DNA of 39,866 bases from Eshraghiella sp045124255 (GCA_045124255.1 JBGVLM010000002.1:1-39866); one strand, 5' to 3'; positions 1 through 6,842 are shown, counted from the first letter of the stretch. Translations and numbers: made by a program. Notes: a model not told the origin generated them from the sequence alone.

Positions 1-22
1 CCAATCTGTTATAATTAATCAT
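1..22 (-). CDS. 5' end of an unidentified minus-strand gene (partial)
   Basis: An ATG at 22 on the minus strand is preceded by AAAGGAG about 9 nt upstream, and an extended -10 promoter (TGTTATAAT, 64-72) lies upstream of that. Only seven codons (M-I-N-Y-N-R-L) fall inside the window, so no function can be given. The call rests on the ribosome binding site and promoter, not on protein similarity. The gene would be divergent from ychF. Confidence 0.45.
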
Positions 23-90
23 GCAAAAACACTCCTTTGTTTTATTTATTTTGTCGTGATTTAATTATAACATTAGTGCAGTGTTTTTGC
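23..90. repeat. Widely spaced inverted repeat flanking the divergent promoter
   Basis: GCAAAAACACT (23-33) and its exact complement AGTGTTTTTGC (80-90) are separated by 46 nt. The arms bracket the -10 element of the partial minus-strand gene, and the proximal arm overlaps its ribosome binding site. The distal arm lies upstream of the expected transcription start, so an RNA hairpin in that gene's leader is unlikely. A pair of DNA operator arms is possible. Confidence 0.4.
64..72 (-). promoter_or_regulatory. Extended -10 promoter of the partial gene
   Basis: TGTTATAAT on the minus strand is a consensus extended -10 (TGnTATAAT). No good -35 hexamer is seen at 16-18 bp. The expected start near position 57 gives a leader of about 35 nt before the ATG at 22. 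Confidence 0.45.
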
Positions 91-152
91 TTTTTTATTT
101 TGGATGTGATTTAGCTTCTGAAAAAATGGGGAAACTCAAATTGATTATCGCA

Positions 153-181
153 TTTACTTTTGTTCCGCTTCGTGGTATAGT
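153..181 (+). promoter_or_regulatory. Probable sigma-A promoter of ychF
   Basis: TTTACT (153-158), a 17-bp spacer and TATAGT (176-181) sit about 75 bp ahead of the ychF start. The leader also holds a small hairpin (AAAAACC 215-221 with GGTTTTT 233-239) directly before the AAGGAGG ribosome binding site at 240-246. The hexamers are imperfect, so this is a moderate call. Confidence 0.4.
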
Positions 182-257
182 AGGTACTGATACGTAACTA
201 AAACCAGAATGTACAAAAACCCATTAAATCAAGGTTTTTAAGGAGGAAATACAAGAA

Positions 258-1355
258 ATGAAATTAGGTATTGTTGGATTGCCAAACGTTGGAAAGAGTA
301 CTCTTTTCAATTCATTAACAAAGGCAGGTGCCGAATCTGCCAACTATCCATTCTGTACAATAGACCCGAATGTAGGTGTTGTATCCGTTCCGGATGAGCG
401 TCTTGGGCTTCTTGCCAGGCTTTATGATTCAGCCAAAATAGTTCCGGCCGTAATCGAATTTGTAGACATTGCAGGTCTTGTAAAGGGCGCGTCAAAGGGC
501 GAAGGTCTCGGTAACCAGTTCCTCTCCCACATCCGCGAAACAGACGCAATCGTACATGTTGTAAGATGTTTTGAAAACACTAACATTGTTCATGTTGACG
601 GTTCAATTAACCCGTTAAGAGATATCGAGACAATCAATCTTGAATTAATCTTTTCAGATATCGATATTATCGAAAGAAGAATTGCAAAGGTTTCAAGAGG
701 TGCCCGCAACGATAAGGCTCTTGCCAAGGAATTATCACTCCTTGAGGCATTAAAAGCACATCTTGAAGATGGCAGGGCCGCACGTACCTATGTGCCTGCA
801 GATGATGATGAACAGGCATTACTCGGAACCTATGACCTTCTTACCTTCAAGCCTGTTATATATGCTGCCAATGTAAGCGAAGACGACCTTGCGGATGATG
901 CTGCTTCTAATGAATATGTTGCAATCGTACGCAAATTTGCCGAAGAGGAAGGCAGCGAGGTATTCGTTGTATGTGCTCAGATTGAAGAGGAGATTTCAGA
1001 GCTTGATGATGATGAGAAAAAGATGTTCTTAGAGGATTTAGGCTTATCTGAATCAGGTCTTGATAAATTAATCAAAGCAAGCTACAAATTGCTTGGTTTA
1101 ATCAGTTTCCTTACGGCAGGACCTACAGAGACAAGGGCATGGACCATCAAAAAGGGTACCAAGGCACCGGGAGCTGCCGGCAAAATCCACAGCGATTTTG
1201 AAAGAGGCTTCATCAAGGCCGAGGTTGTATACTATCAGGATTTACTCGACTGCGGCACCTACGCAGCTGCCAAGGAAAAGGGTCTTGTCGGTATCGAAGG
1301 CAAGGAATATGTTGTTAAGGACGGCGACGTAATTCTTTTCAGATTTAACGTCTAA
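258..1355 (+). CDS. ychF: Redox-responsive ATPase/GTPase YchF (Obg family)
   Basis: YchF/OLA1 is a cytosolic translation-factor-class P-loop NTPase that prefers ATP and associates with ribosomes. Visible signatures are the P-loop GLPNVGKST (residues 7-15), the YPFCTIDPN switch I motif (30-38), DIAG (70-73), a helical insertion after the first third, and a C-terminal TGS domain ending in FRFNV. The length of 365 aa is normal for the family. The start is fixed by AAGGAGG 11 nt upstream and by the standard MKLGIVGLPNVGKS opening. The last 18 nt are duplicated at 8152-8169, which shows that an integrative element recombined into this 3' end while leaving the reading frame intact. Gene identity is certain from motifs. 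Confidence 0.97.
   Translation: MKLGIVGLPNVGKSTLFNSLTKAGAESANYPFCTIDPNVGVVSVPDERLGLLARLYDSAKIVPAVIEFVDIAGLVKGASKGEGLGNQFLSHIRETDAIVHVVRCFENTNIVHVDGSINPLRDIETINLELIFSDIDIIERRIAKVSRGARNDKALAKELSLLEALKAHLEDGRAARTYVPADDDEQALLGTYDLLTFKPVIYAANVSEDDLADDAASNEYVAIVRKFAEEEGSEVFVVCAQIEEEISELDDDEKKMFLEDLGLSESGLDKLIKASYKLLGLISFLTAGPTETRAWTIKKGTKAPGAAGKIHSDFERGFIKAEVVYYQDLLDCGTYAAAKEKGLVGIEGKEYVVKDGDVILFRFNV
1338..1355 (+). repeat. Left attachment core (ychF-proximal att)
   Basis: These are the last six codons of ychF (Phe-Arg-Phe-Asn-Val-stop). They match 8152-8169 at 15 of 18 positions, and all three differences are silent in the ychF frame (AGA/CGA, AAC/AAT, GTC/GTA). Confidence 0.7.
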
Positions 1356-1386
1356 GCACATTTTTTGTGGATAAAATCTTGTAATT

Positions 1387-1422
1387 ATTGGGAACTGTTG
1401 GTTGTATGTGGCAGTTCCCAAT
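1387..1422 (+). terminator. Hairpin between ychF and int, possible bidirectional terminator
   Basis: ATTGGGAACTG (1387-1397) pairs perfectly with CAGTTCCCAAT (1412-1422) across a 14-nt loop, between the convergent 3' ends of ychF and int. The following T tract is weak (TTGCGTTTT). By position it belongs to the element, so it would supply ychF with a new terminator. An integrase arm-binding role cannot be excluded. Confidence 0.45.
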
Positions 1423-1430
1423 TTGCGTTT

Positions 1431-1455
1431 TACCCCTACTTTACCCCTACCCATT
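1431..1455 (+). repeat. TACCCCTAC direct repeats, left end of the element
   Basis: Two copies of TACCCCTAC (1431-1439 and 1442-1450, spacer TT) are followed by CCATT. A matching pair occurs in the same orientation at 8017-8043. Paired short direct repeats near both ends resemble the arm sites bound by the N-terminal domain of Tn916-type integrases. That role is inferred. Confidence 0.55.
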
Positions 1456-1463
1456 ATTTCCAT

Positions 1464-2624
1464 TCAGTAATTTACAACATTATCCAGTTTTAAAATTTCA
1501 TTATGTTTTAAATCCTTTAGCACGTGCGTATAGGTGTCTGCTGTCTGCTTAATAGAAACATGACCGAGAAAATTTTGCATAACACGTACATCAACATTGT
1601 TCTCCGCTCCTCTGGTGGCAAAGGTATGTCTTAGACAATGTGGGTGTAATCCGCTGACTCCTATTTTGTCACAAATGGAGTTAAAAGTTCTCAGCATATT
1701 ATTTGGACCAAGTGGTCTTCCTAATTTTGTGCAAAATACAAGGTCATCATCTTCGTATGCTATGCTTGCTTTTTCTTTGTTTACTTTTTGTTGTTTTTGA
1801 ACATCAAGAAGTATTTTAATAGCGGTTTCGTTGAGTGGAATGGTGCGTTCACTGGCTTCTGTTTTGGTTGTGCCAAATTCTAAATGCCATATTTCATCAG
1901 GCTTATCAGGGTCTTTAACTTTGCGAAGTGTTCTTGTAACTTTTAATTGCTTTTTCTCAAAGTTGATATCATTCCATTTAAGTCCAAGTAGTTCTCCAAG
2001 ACGCATACCTGTGCAAAGGTCGAAAATAAATAATTCCCCCATATAGGTTTCTTTTGCTTGTTCCACAAAAGCATTTTGTTGTTCCAATGTTAGTACATTT
2101 ATTTTGGGCTTTGGATTTTTGGGGAGTTTGACCCTATCAGCAACGTTCCGAACAATTAGTCCATCGTCTACAGCAGTTTCTAAAGCATTACTTAATAATT
2201 TGAATACATCTATTACTGTAGATGGTGCTAACCCCTTATCGGTCAGACTATTAACAAATTTTTGAATGATATCTTGTCTGAGTGCTTTGAGTTTATAATG
2301 ACCAATCGCTGGCTTAATATGATTTCTTACTTTGGCTGAATAGTTGATATAGGTGGTAGGCTTTACAAAACGCTTTTTGTATTCAAGCATATAATAATCA
2401 ATCCATTCATTTAGCGTCATTTCTGTAGGATTCGTAATCAGACCTTTTTGCAAATTATTCAGTAGGTCTGTCATTTTGGCAGATACTTCTTGCCTTGTTT
2501 TTCCATATATGGATTTTCTGTTTTGTTTTCCGTTGGCTAAGATACCAACAGTAACACGTGCTTCCCAAGTTCCGTCTGCACGTTTACGAATGGAACCCTC
2601 ATTTTGTCCTCTCTTTTTTGCCAT
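1464..2624 (-). CDS. int: Tn916-type site-specific tyrosine integrase
   Basis: Catalyses strand exchange between attP and the ychF 3' end. The 386 aa comprise an N-terminal arm-binding domain (about 1-60, with GSIRKRADGTWEARV), a SAM-like core-binding domain (about 70-160) and a catalytic domain with all expected residues: R208 (TGMRLGELLGL), K254, H329-x-x-R332 (HCLRH), H355 (LGH) and Y365 (TADTYTH). It is full length and apparently functional. The gene lies at the left end of the element, reads toward ychF, and its stop is about 110 bp inside the left attachment core. The start ATG at 2624 has AAGGAGATGAATAG upstream. The xre gene lies 19 nt upstream on the same strand, so the two are probably co-transcribed. 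Confidence 0.95.
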   Translation of the reverse strand: MAKKRGQNEGSIRKRADGTWEARVTVGILANGKQNRKSIYGKTRQEVSAKMTDLLNNLQKGLITNPTEMTLNEWIDYYMLEYKKRFVKPTTYINYSAKVRNHIKPAIGHYKLKALRQDIIQKFVNSLTDKGLAPSTVIDVFKLLSNALETAVDDGLIVRNVADRVKLPKNPKPKINVLTLEQQNAFVEQAKETYMGELFIFDLCTGMRLGELLGLKWNDINFEKKQLKVTRTLRKVKDPDKPDEIWHLEFGTTKTEASERTIPLNETAIKILLDVQKQQKVNKEKASIAYEDDDLVFCTKLGRPLGPNNMLRTFNSICDKIGVSGLHPHCLRHTFATRGAENNVDVRVMQNFLGHVSIKQTADTYTHVLKDLKHNEILKLDNVVNY

Positions 2625-2643
2625 AGACTATTCATCTCCTTGA

Positions 2644-3231
2644 TTATTCTTCAATTATTTGTTCCACAGTTTTATGGCTTTCATTGTCTATATAGTTCAA
2701 TTCATTTCTTAAAGCAGACATAAAATGAAATCTTTTGTTTCGATGTTTTTTAGCAATTTCTTCAGTATAAGAATTTTGAGTTTGCTGCTCTGTTGCTATA
2801 AGACAAGAATCTATTAGTGATGAAAAAGCATTGAAGAATGTAATGGCAGAATGATGAAACTGTGCCTTGCCGTTCAAATCCTTTCCTACCCATTTAGCTG
2901 TGCTAACAAATATATCTAGCCAATGGATTCTTACTGGCTCTGGAATAGAAAATAGCATTTCTGCCAATTTAGAAATACTCTCGTCAAATTCGATTTGTTT
3001 GCTGGAATTACTGTGTTCAGTCAATCCCATTAAGTAATCTGTACTGCAATTAAGAGCATGAGCCATTTTGATAATAACATCGACATCGGGAGAGTGTTTT
3101 CCGCTTTCATAGTTACTCATAGATTGTCTGGAAATGCCAATCATATCTGCAAATTGTCCTTGTTTTATGCCTTGCTGTTCCCTTAGTGTTTTCAAACGGT
3201 TTCCAAAGTTCGAAAATTTATATTCATTCAT
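2644..3231 (-). CDS. Xre/CI-type repressor of the integrative element
   Basis: A 195-aa protein with an N-terminal helix-turn-helix of the Xre family (about residues 9-65: LKTLREQQGIKQGQFADMIG, then SRQSMSNYESGKHSPDVDVI). The remaining 130 residues match nothing I recognise. They could be a dimerisation or signal-sensing region; no RecA-cleavage Ser/Lys peptidase signature is evident. It is divergent from the excisionase-like gene at 3404 and upstream of int, the usual place for the repressor that holds an element in the integrated state. The start is supported by AAGGAGGTTTGATACC before ATG. DNA-binding role: confident. Target operators (3277-3355): inferred. Confidence 0.88.
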   Translation of the reverse strand: MNEYKFSNFGNRLKTLREQQGIKQGQFADMIGISRQSMSNYESGKHSPDVDVIIKMAHALNCSTDYLMGLTEHSNSSKQIEFDESISKLAEMLFSIPEPVRIHWLDIFVSTAKWVGKDLNGKAQFHHSAITFFNAFSSLIDSCLIATEQQTQNSYTEEIAKKHRNKRFHFMSALRNELNYIDNESHKTVEQIIEE

Positions 3232-3253
3232 GGTATCAAACCTCCTTGGCTTT

Positions 3254-3282
3254 ATTCTATAACTTTTTCAAAGAAAAGTAAA
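3254..3282 (-). promoter_or_regulatory. Leftward promoter of xre-int
   Basis: On the minus strand TTTACT (3282-3277), a 17-bp spacer and TAGAAT (3259-3254) precede the 195-aa repressor gene. The -35 hexamer lies inside a GTAAA/TTTAC inverted pair and next to the ATTTCGTAAAA repeats, so the repressor could regulate itself. Confidence 0.5.
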
Positions 3283-3297
3283 TATATCTTTACAAAT

Positions 3298-3321
3298 ATT
3301 TCGTAAAATGATTTCGTAAAA
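3298..3321 (+). repeat. Operator-like direct repeats in the divergent xre/xis region
   Basis: ATTTCGTAAAA occurs at 3298-3308 and 3311-3321 (period 13 bp). Further TTTAC/GTAAA half-sites lie at 3278-3295. They sit between the leftward and rightward promoters, where a CI-like switch would place its operators. Confidence 0.5.
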
Positions 3322-3326
3322 ATATA

Positions 3327-3355
3327 TTGACAATGCAAAAGAAACGTTATAATAT
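3327..3355 (+). promoter_or_regulatory. Rightward promoter of the excisionase-like gene
   Basis: A consensus TTGACA (3327-3332) is followed by TATAAT (3348-3353) at 15 bp or TAATAT (3350-3355) at 17 bp. The leader to the ATG at 3404 is about 45 nt. The ATTTCGTAAAA repeats end 6 bp before the -35 hexamer, as expected for repressor control. Confidence 0.6.
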
Positions 3356-3403
3356 GCAATAAATACAGAAATGTAAAGAAATATTAACAAGAAGGAGAGC
3401 GAA

Positions 3404-3631
3404 ATGAGAACGTACTATTCCGAAGAATCATTACCACTAATACTGCAAGCAAAAGACATTCAAGCAATTTTAGGAATTTCAAAAGGAAAAACCTATGAAC
3501 TGATGAACTCCAGAGATTTTCCCACTATTTTTCTGGATAAAAGAATGGTTGTACCTAAAGATAAATTTTTTGAATGGCTGTACCAAGATAGGAGAAAGGT
3601 CAAAAGAGTACCCATTTTTTTGAGTAGATAG
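3404..3631 (+). CDS. Excisionase-like small winged-helix protein
   Basis: A 75-aa protein with the HTH_17/excisionase pattern: an N-terminal helix-turn-helix (LQAKDIQAILGISKGKTYELM), a wing-like segment ending FPTIFLDKRMVVPKDKFFEWL, and a basic tail (RRKVKRVP). Proteins of this shape bind near att sites and bias tyrosine integrases toward excision. AAGGAGAGCGAA precedes the ATG. It is the first gene rightward of the repressor switch, which fits an induced excision role. A general DNA-binding regulator is the alternative, since some HTH_17 proteins are not excisionases. Confidence 0.75.
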   Translation: MRTYYSEESLPLILQAKDIQAILGISKGKTYELMNSRDFPTIFLDKRMVVPKDKFFEWLYQDRRKVKRVPIFLSR

Positions 3632-3672
3632 TTTAGAACAACGCTTAATGAAAAAGATTATGGAGGTAGATT

Positions 3673-4125
3673 ATGAGACATATTTTGCAAAGAATCAAAT
3701 TGGACGATATGGTTGAAATAAGAAATGATAAGGCACAACGGGCACAGCAGTTGATAAGAACAATTCGTTCTGAATTGAAAAGATGTAGTGTCTATTATAA
3801 TAGCTTGGGAAAATATGAAGAATTACAAGTAATTAACAATTCTGGAAGATTGATTGGATTTGTGGACGGGAATGACTTTTTGTTGGATTGCAATTATATA
3901 TTTAACCAAATGATAATGAAATATGGAGAAGAAAATGATTTTTTGTTTGATATGGATAAAAAGTCATACTTTTCCGATTTTTTCCGTTCTGGTATTATTA
4001 AGCCATATTCTTTAGGACGGAGATATTACAAAGCTGGAGAGGAATATTTTGATGTTATTTGTTTTCGCATATCTAATTCGGTTGTCAATTTTGACATCCG
4101 CAACAAAATAACATATGAGATATAG
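3673..4125 (+). CDS. Element-encoded protein of unknown function, 150 aa
   Basis: I do not recognise a family. The protein is soluble, with no signal peptide or membrane segment. It has a charged helical N-terminus (about 1-45), then a mixed region rich in aromatic residues and Asp (GFVDGNDFLLDCNYIF, then FLFDMDKKSYFSDFF). It starts 41 nt after the excisionase-like gene on the same strand, with GGAGGTAGATT before ATG, and is followed by a hairpin, so the two form a short operon under the repressor switch. That position would suit an element-maintenance, replication-accessory or anti-repressor function, but nothing in the sequence picks one. Confidence 0.7.
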   Translation: MRHILQRIKLDDMVEIRNDKAQRAQQLIRTIRSELKRCSVYYNSLGKYEELQVINNSGRLIGFVDGNDFLLDCNYIFNQMIMKYGEENDFLFDMDKKSYFSDFFRSGIIKPYSLGRRYYKAGEEYFDVICFRISNSVVNFDIRNKITYEI

Positions 4126-4148
4126 AGAATGATATTCCGTATCAAATT

Positions 4149-4180
4149 ACACCCTCAGCCAATGTTGCGGTTGAGGGTGT
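4149..4180 (+). terminator. Hairpin after the excisionase/150-aa operon
   Basis: ACACCCTCA (4149-4157) pairs with TGAGGGTGT (4172-4180) around a 14-nt loop, 24 nt after the stop codon. The downstream T run is delayed (TTTTTA at 4195), so termination may be imperfect. Confidence 0.5.
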
Positions 4181-4427
4181 TAACGATTATTGAGTTTTTA
4201 AATTATTTAAGGGTGCTTAAATTATTTTATGCAATCAATTTAAGCCATACATTCACGAAAAATCAAATCTTATTCTGTCTTTAAATTCAATGGAAGTCTA
4301 TCCCAATTAAATTTTAAATTTAAGCCTAACTGCTTGAAAAGAGTGGAAGATTCCGCTTTGAATATTAAAATCCCTTTAAGCCTTTCTATAAAGAATCTGC
4401 TCACATCTATTTGTAGTTTCTGCTGTA
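4181..4427. repeat. AT-rich gap with TTTAAGCC repeats
   Basis: No gene is seen between 4126 and 4427. The octamer TTTAAGCC occurs three times in the same direction (4239-4246, 4319-4326, 4375-4382). The first is part of an inverted pair GCTTAAATT (4215-4223) / AATTTAAGC (4237-4245). The spacing is irregular (80 and 56 bp), so these are not regular iterons. They may be remnants of a replication or regulatory site, or the chance product of AT-rich sequence. Confidence 0.3.
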
Positions 4428-5717
4428 TCAGTTATGAGTATTATCCCAAAGAGTATTATAATCAGCGTCAATGATTTCAACTCGCAAGGTATCTATACTT
4501 CCATTAGTGATTTCAAGCCAAAAGAGGAATTCTCTGCAATCGGGAGTTGTAAATGTACCAGTAGCGTAACTGACTTCTCCCTCTGTGTTGATTTCATCGA
4601 CCCACATAGAGCATTGATATTCTTTTGCGTATTCCTCTGCTAAAATAATTGCTCCTTGTTTTATCATTTCCAAATTGTCCTCAAGAAATAATTCTGCGTA
4701 TTGCGGTGGAATATTATCCAAATGAACAGTAACTTGTGGAAATGTAGGGTCACAATTTTCCGGAAGTTGGATTGTATTGCTGTTGGCTGTTTCGGAAATT
4801 GTGGTATCGTTTTTTGTTAGGCTATCTATTTTGACTAATTCTTCTGTGATCACCCATTCTGTATGATAGAATGTTTCTATGGGAGTACCACCGCTAATCA
4901 TCAATATACAACCGATTCCAGGTGCATAATAGGACACGTCTATATTTTCGTCTGTACCATTTTGATATTCACGAATGGAGCAGATGCAATTTTCAAAAGT
5001 ACCAGCGTCAATACTGACAGTATAGAAGTTATTAGGTGCATAAAGTATACTCACATCTGATGAATGAAATTCTGTATTTGGCTCCGTTGCTATTACTGTT
5101 TGATAAGGAGTACCATTAGGATTTTCAAGGACTTGTTGAAGTAAAACTCTCATAATACCGCCATTCATATCATCAGTTCTCTGCACAAGCTGTGTTGAGT
5201 ATGTACCAGCAAGAGCCATTGTTGAATTGTCTGGATAAGTTCCCATGTATCGACTGTAATTTACCAGATTATCTTGATAACCCAACACTTCATTTCCGAC
5301 AAGAGTAATAATTTCTGTTGAATATACGCTGTCTTTGTAATAAGTTCCAGCTTGAGGTAAATAGTCTTTTAAGTCAATTACTGCTGGGATTTCTCCGCTT
5401 AGAATAACAGTATCTCCATATTCATAAGTATTTGTGTTGAATGTATCAGCAGTAGTATTTGAAATATCTTCTTTTTCGCTATTGGCAGCAGTTGTAGTAG
5501 AAATGGAATTATTTGCAGTTTTCTCAGTGTCTTTGTTTACATCTGTTGTCAATATTTTTACAACAACTGAAAGTGTTAACAAGATAACAACAACACCAAT
5601 ACATAACCCAATCCAAAGAATGGTATGCTTTTTCTTTGCACTATATTGGGGAGTCCCACAAGACGTACAATAATTTGTTTGAATGTCTATTATAGTACCG
5701 CATTTTTTACAATACAT
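4428..5717 (-). CDS. Zinc-ribbon, single-pass membrane protein of the element (429 aa)
   Basis: An N-terminal zinc ribbon (C3-x2-C6 and C17-x2-C20) is followed by one hydrophobic membrane span (about 32-57), a Ser/Thr/Asn-rich linker (58-105) and a large extracytoplasmic region of about 320 residues with no recognised catalytic motif. This architecture (cytosolic zinc ribbon, one span, outside domain) is common in uncharacterised Firmicutes surface proteins. The gene is last in an operon after the 94- and 54-aa genes, 14 nt after the latter, with AAGGTAGG as ribosome binding site. It is the largest cargo gene and has no obvious link to transposition. Possible roles are surface interaction, immunity or exclusion, and sensing; none is proven. 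Confidence 0.8.
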   Translation of the reverse strand: MYCKKCGTIIDIQTNYCTSCGTPQYSAKKKHTILWIGLCIGVVVILLTLSVVVKILTTDVNKDTEKTANNSISTTTAANSEKEDISNTTADTFNTNTYEYGDTVILSGEIPAVIDLKDYLPQAGTYYKDSVYSTEIITLVGNEVLGYQDNLVNYSRYMGTYPDNSTMALAGTYSTQLVQRTDDMNGGIMRVLLQQVLENPNGTPYQTVIATEPNTEFHSSDVSILYAPNNFYTVSIDAGTFENCICSIREYQNGTDENIDVSYYAPGIGCILMISGGTPIETFYHTEWVITEELVKIDSLTKNDTTISETANSNTIQLPENCDPTFPQVTVHLDNIPPQYAELFLEDNLEMIKQGAIILAEEYAKEYQCSMWVDEINTEGEVSYATGTFTTPDCREFLFWLEITNGSIDTLRVEIIDADYNTLWDNTHN

Positions 5718-5731
5718 TTTGTATACCTACC

Positions 5732-5896
5732 TTATTCATAATTTGTGCCTTTCTTCAAATATTTTGCAATTTCTTCTTCCGTAGCGTCCTTATCGGGAAA
5801 AGAAATCATTTCTTCAAAGAATTCCTTTTCGGGTGCTACTGGAATTACTGGTTTGCTCAGTGTTTTTTCTAAAATTTCCAAATATCCTTTCTCCAT
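5732..5896 (-). CDS. Small acidic protein of unknown function, 54 aa
   Basis: A short frame (opening MEKGYLEILEKT, ending KYLKKGTNYE) is supported by GGAGGG 8 nt before its ATG, close spacing (14 nt) to the following zinc-ribbon gene, and a 28-nt overlap with the end of the 94-aa gene in another frame. It is acidic, with no membrane segment or cysteine, and probably helical at both ends. A central proline-containing stretch (KPVIPVAPEKEF) may be a linker. The tight packing suggests translational coupling within the 94-aa/54-aa/429-aa operon. No family recognised. Confidence 0.65.
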   Translation of the reverse strand: MEKGYLEILEKTLSKPVIPVAPEKEFFEEMISFPDKDATEEEIAKYLKKGTNYE

Positions 5897-6153
5897 GTAT
5901 CTCTATCCCTCCATAAAAGTGATTTAGGACAACCCTCGCTGTGCCATTCAGCATAAGTTAATACACATTCGCAAGTGAATCCGCCTTGGGGATTTATGAT
6001 GGGTTCGCCATTTTCATATCCCAATATATACGGTTGATTATGTTGGTAGAATTTTTTCTCGGCTTCATCTGTGTTTTCGGCTTGTATTTCAATATGTCCA
6101 CCGTCTTCGCCGACTTCGTCTAAGTAAGTCCACATAATTATAAAATTTTGCAT
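5869..6153 (-). CDS. Element-encoded protein of unknown function, 94 aa
   Basis: The start chosen is the ATG at 6153 (MQNFIIMWTYLDE), because AAAGGAGGGATTCC lies directly before it; an in-frame start 10 codons upstream lacks such a site. The protein is small, Trp- and Glu-rich, with two nearby Cys (FTCECVLTYAEWHSEGC) and no membrane span. It is the first gene of the operon that ends with the zinc-ribbon membrane protein, driven by the promoter at 6211-6239. I do not recognise the family. Co-transcription suggests it works with the 54- and 429-aa products. Confidence 0.7.
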   Translation of the reverse strand: MQNFIIMWTYLDEVGEDGGHIEIQAENTDEAEKKFYQHNQPYILGYENGEPIINPQGGFTCECVLTYAEWHSEGCPKSLLWRDRDTWRKDIWKF

Positions 6154-6210
6154 GGAATCCCTCCTTTTGAAGATTTTGCACATAATTTGTTTTCTGTATC
6201 AGCATTTCAA

Positions 6211-6250
6211 AGTATAGCATATAGCATAAGTAAAAACAACTTATAGCATA
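6211..6250 (-). promoter_or_regulatory. Promoter of the 94/54/429-aa operon overlapped by TATAGCATA repeats
   Basis: On the minus strand TTGTTT (6239-6234), 17 bp and TATACT (6216-6211) form a good sigma-A promoter. Three copies of TATAGCATA (plus strand 6213-6221, 6220-6228, 6242-6250) cover the -10, spacer and region upstream of the -35. That is a likely operator, probably for the divergently encoded Xre protein at 6335. Confidence 0.6.
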
Positions 6251-6307
6251 TATAAATAATGCACTCTGCGGATTAAAACGCATATCGGCTCTTAGTATCA
6301 TTTACAT

Positions 6308-6320
6308 ATACTAACAGTAT
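6308..6320. promoter_or_regulatory. Short inverted repeat before the second xre gene
   Basis: ATACT-AAC-AGTAT (6308-6320) lies just ahead of the GAGGAGG ribosome binding site of the xre gene at 6335. It could be an autoregulatory operator. It is short and only moderately convincing. Confidence 0.3.
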
Positions 6321-6334
6321 GAGGAGGCAAGTGT

Positions 6335-6667
6335 ATGGAACATCAGTTGCTTGGAAAACGCATTCGTGAAGAACGATTGAAGTTGAATTTAACACAAGAA
6401 AAATTAGCAGAGGATGTAAATTTATCTACAGCTTATATAGGACAGATTGAACGTGGGGAGAGAAGTCTGACGTTGGATAATCTGATTGAAGTATCCAATC
6501 GTTTGGGAGTTACTGTAGATTATCTGTTATGTGATTCGGTAGTGGCAGAAAATGATGCAGATTACAAGATATGGATTCAGTTGATGAAAGATAGAACAGA
6601 AGAACAAAGAGCATTGGCAATCAATATGGTGAAACTAATGTTTGGTCATCTTGATAAAAATTCTTAG
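6335..6667 (+). CDS. Xre-family transcriptional regulator, 110 aa
   Basis: The N-terminal two thirds is a textbook Xre helix-turn-helix (RIREERLKLNLTQEKLAEDV, then STAYIGQIERGERSLTLDNLIEVSNRLGVTVDYLL). A short C-terminal helix follows and there is no sensor domain. GAGGAGG lies 7 nt before ATG. The gene is divergent from the 94/54/429-aa operon and separated from it by the TATAGCATA repeat region, so it is the natural candidate regulator of that cargo operon. It is followed by a good terminator. It is distinct from the larger 195-aa Xre protein of the integration switch, so the element has two separate regulatory circuits. Confidence 0.9.
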   Translation: MEHQLLGKRIREERLKLNLTQEKLAEDVNLSTAYIGQIERGERSLTLDNLIEVSNRLGVTVDYLLCDSVVAENDADYKIWIQLMKDRTEEQRALAINMVKLMFGHLDKNS

Positions 6668-6678
6668 AGTGGAAATGC

Positions 6679-6712
6679 AGGGGAAGATTTTAGGGGAGTA
6701 GAATCTTCCCTT
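6679..6712 (+). terminator. Intrinsic terminator after the 110-aa xre gene
   Basis: GGGAAGATT (6681-6689) pairs with AATCTTCCC (6702-6710), extended by a G-U and an A-U pair, with a 12-nt loop. It is followed by TTGATTATTTTATAT. It lies 12 nt after the stop codon. Confidence 0.65.
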
Positions 6713-6842
6713 GATTATTTTATATGTTCAGAAATCAATTTTTAGGCACTTTTATACTCTTACTTGAAACCTAATCCATCCTCACTGAAATAATGCGGGA
6801 AAAACAATCTAGGAGCAATTACAGACGAAACGTCATATAACA

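Noticed and set aside
1356..1463. A tRNA gene as the integration target
   Set aside because: No cloverleaf is seen near either junction. The duplicated core is the ychF 3' end.
4150..4430. A small gene in the 300-nt gap after the 150-aa gene
   Set aside because: All frames are broken or lack a ribosome binding site; only repeats and a hairpin are supported.
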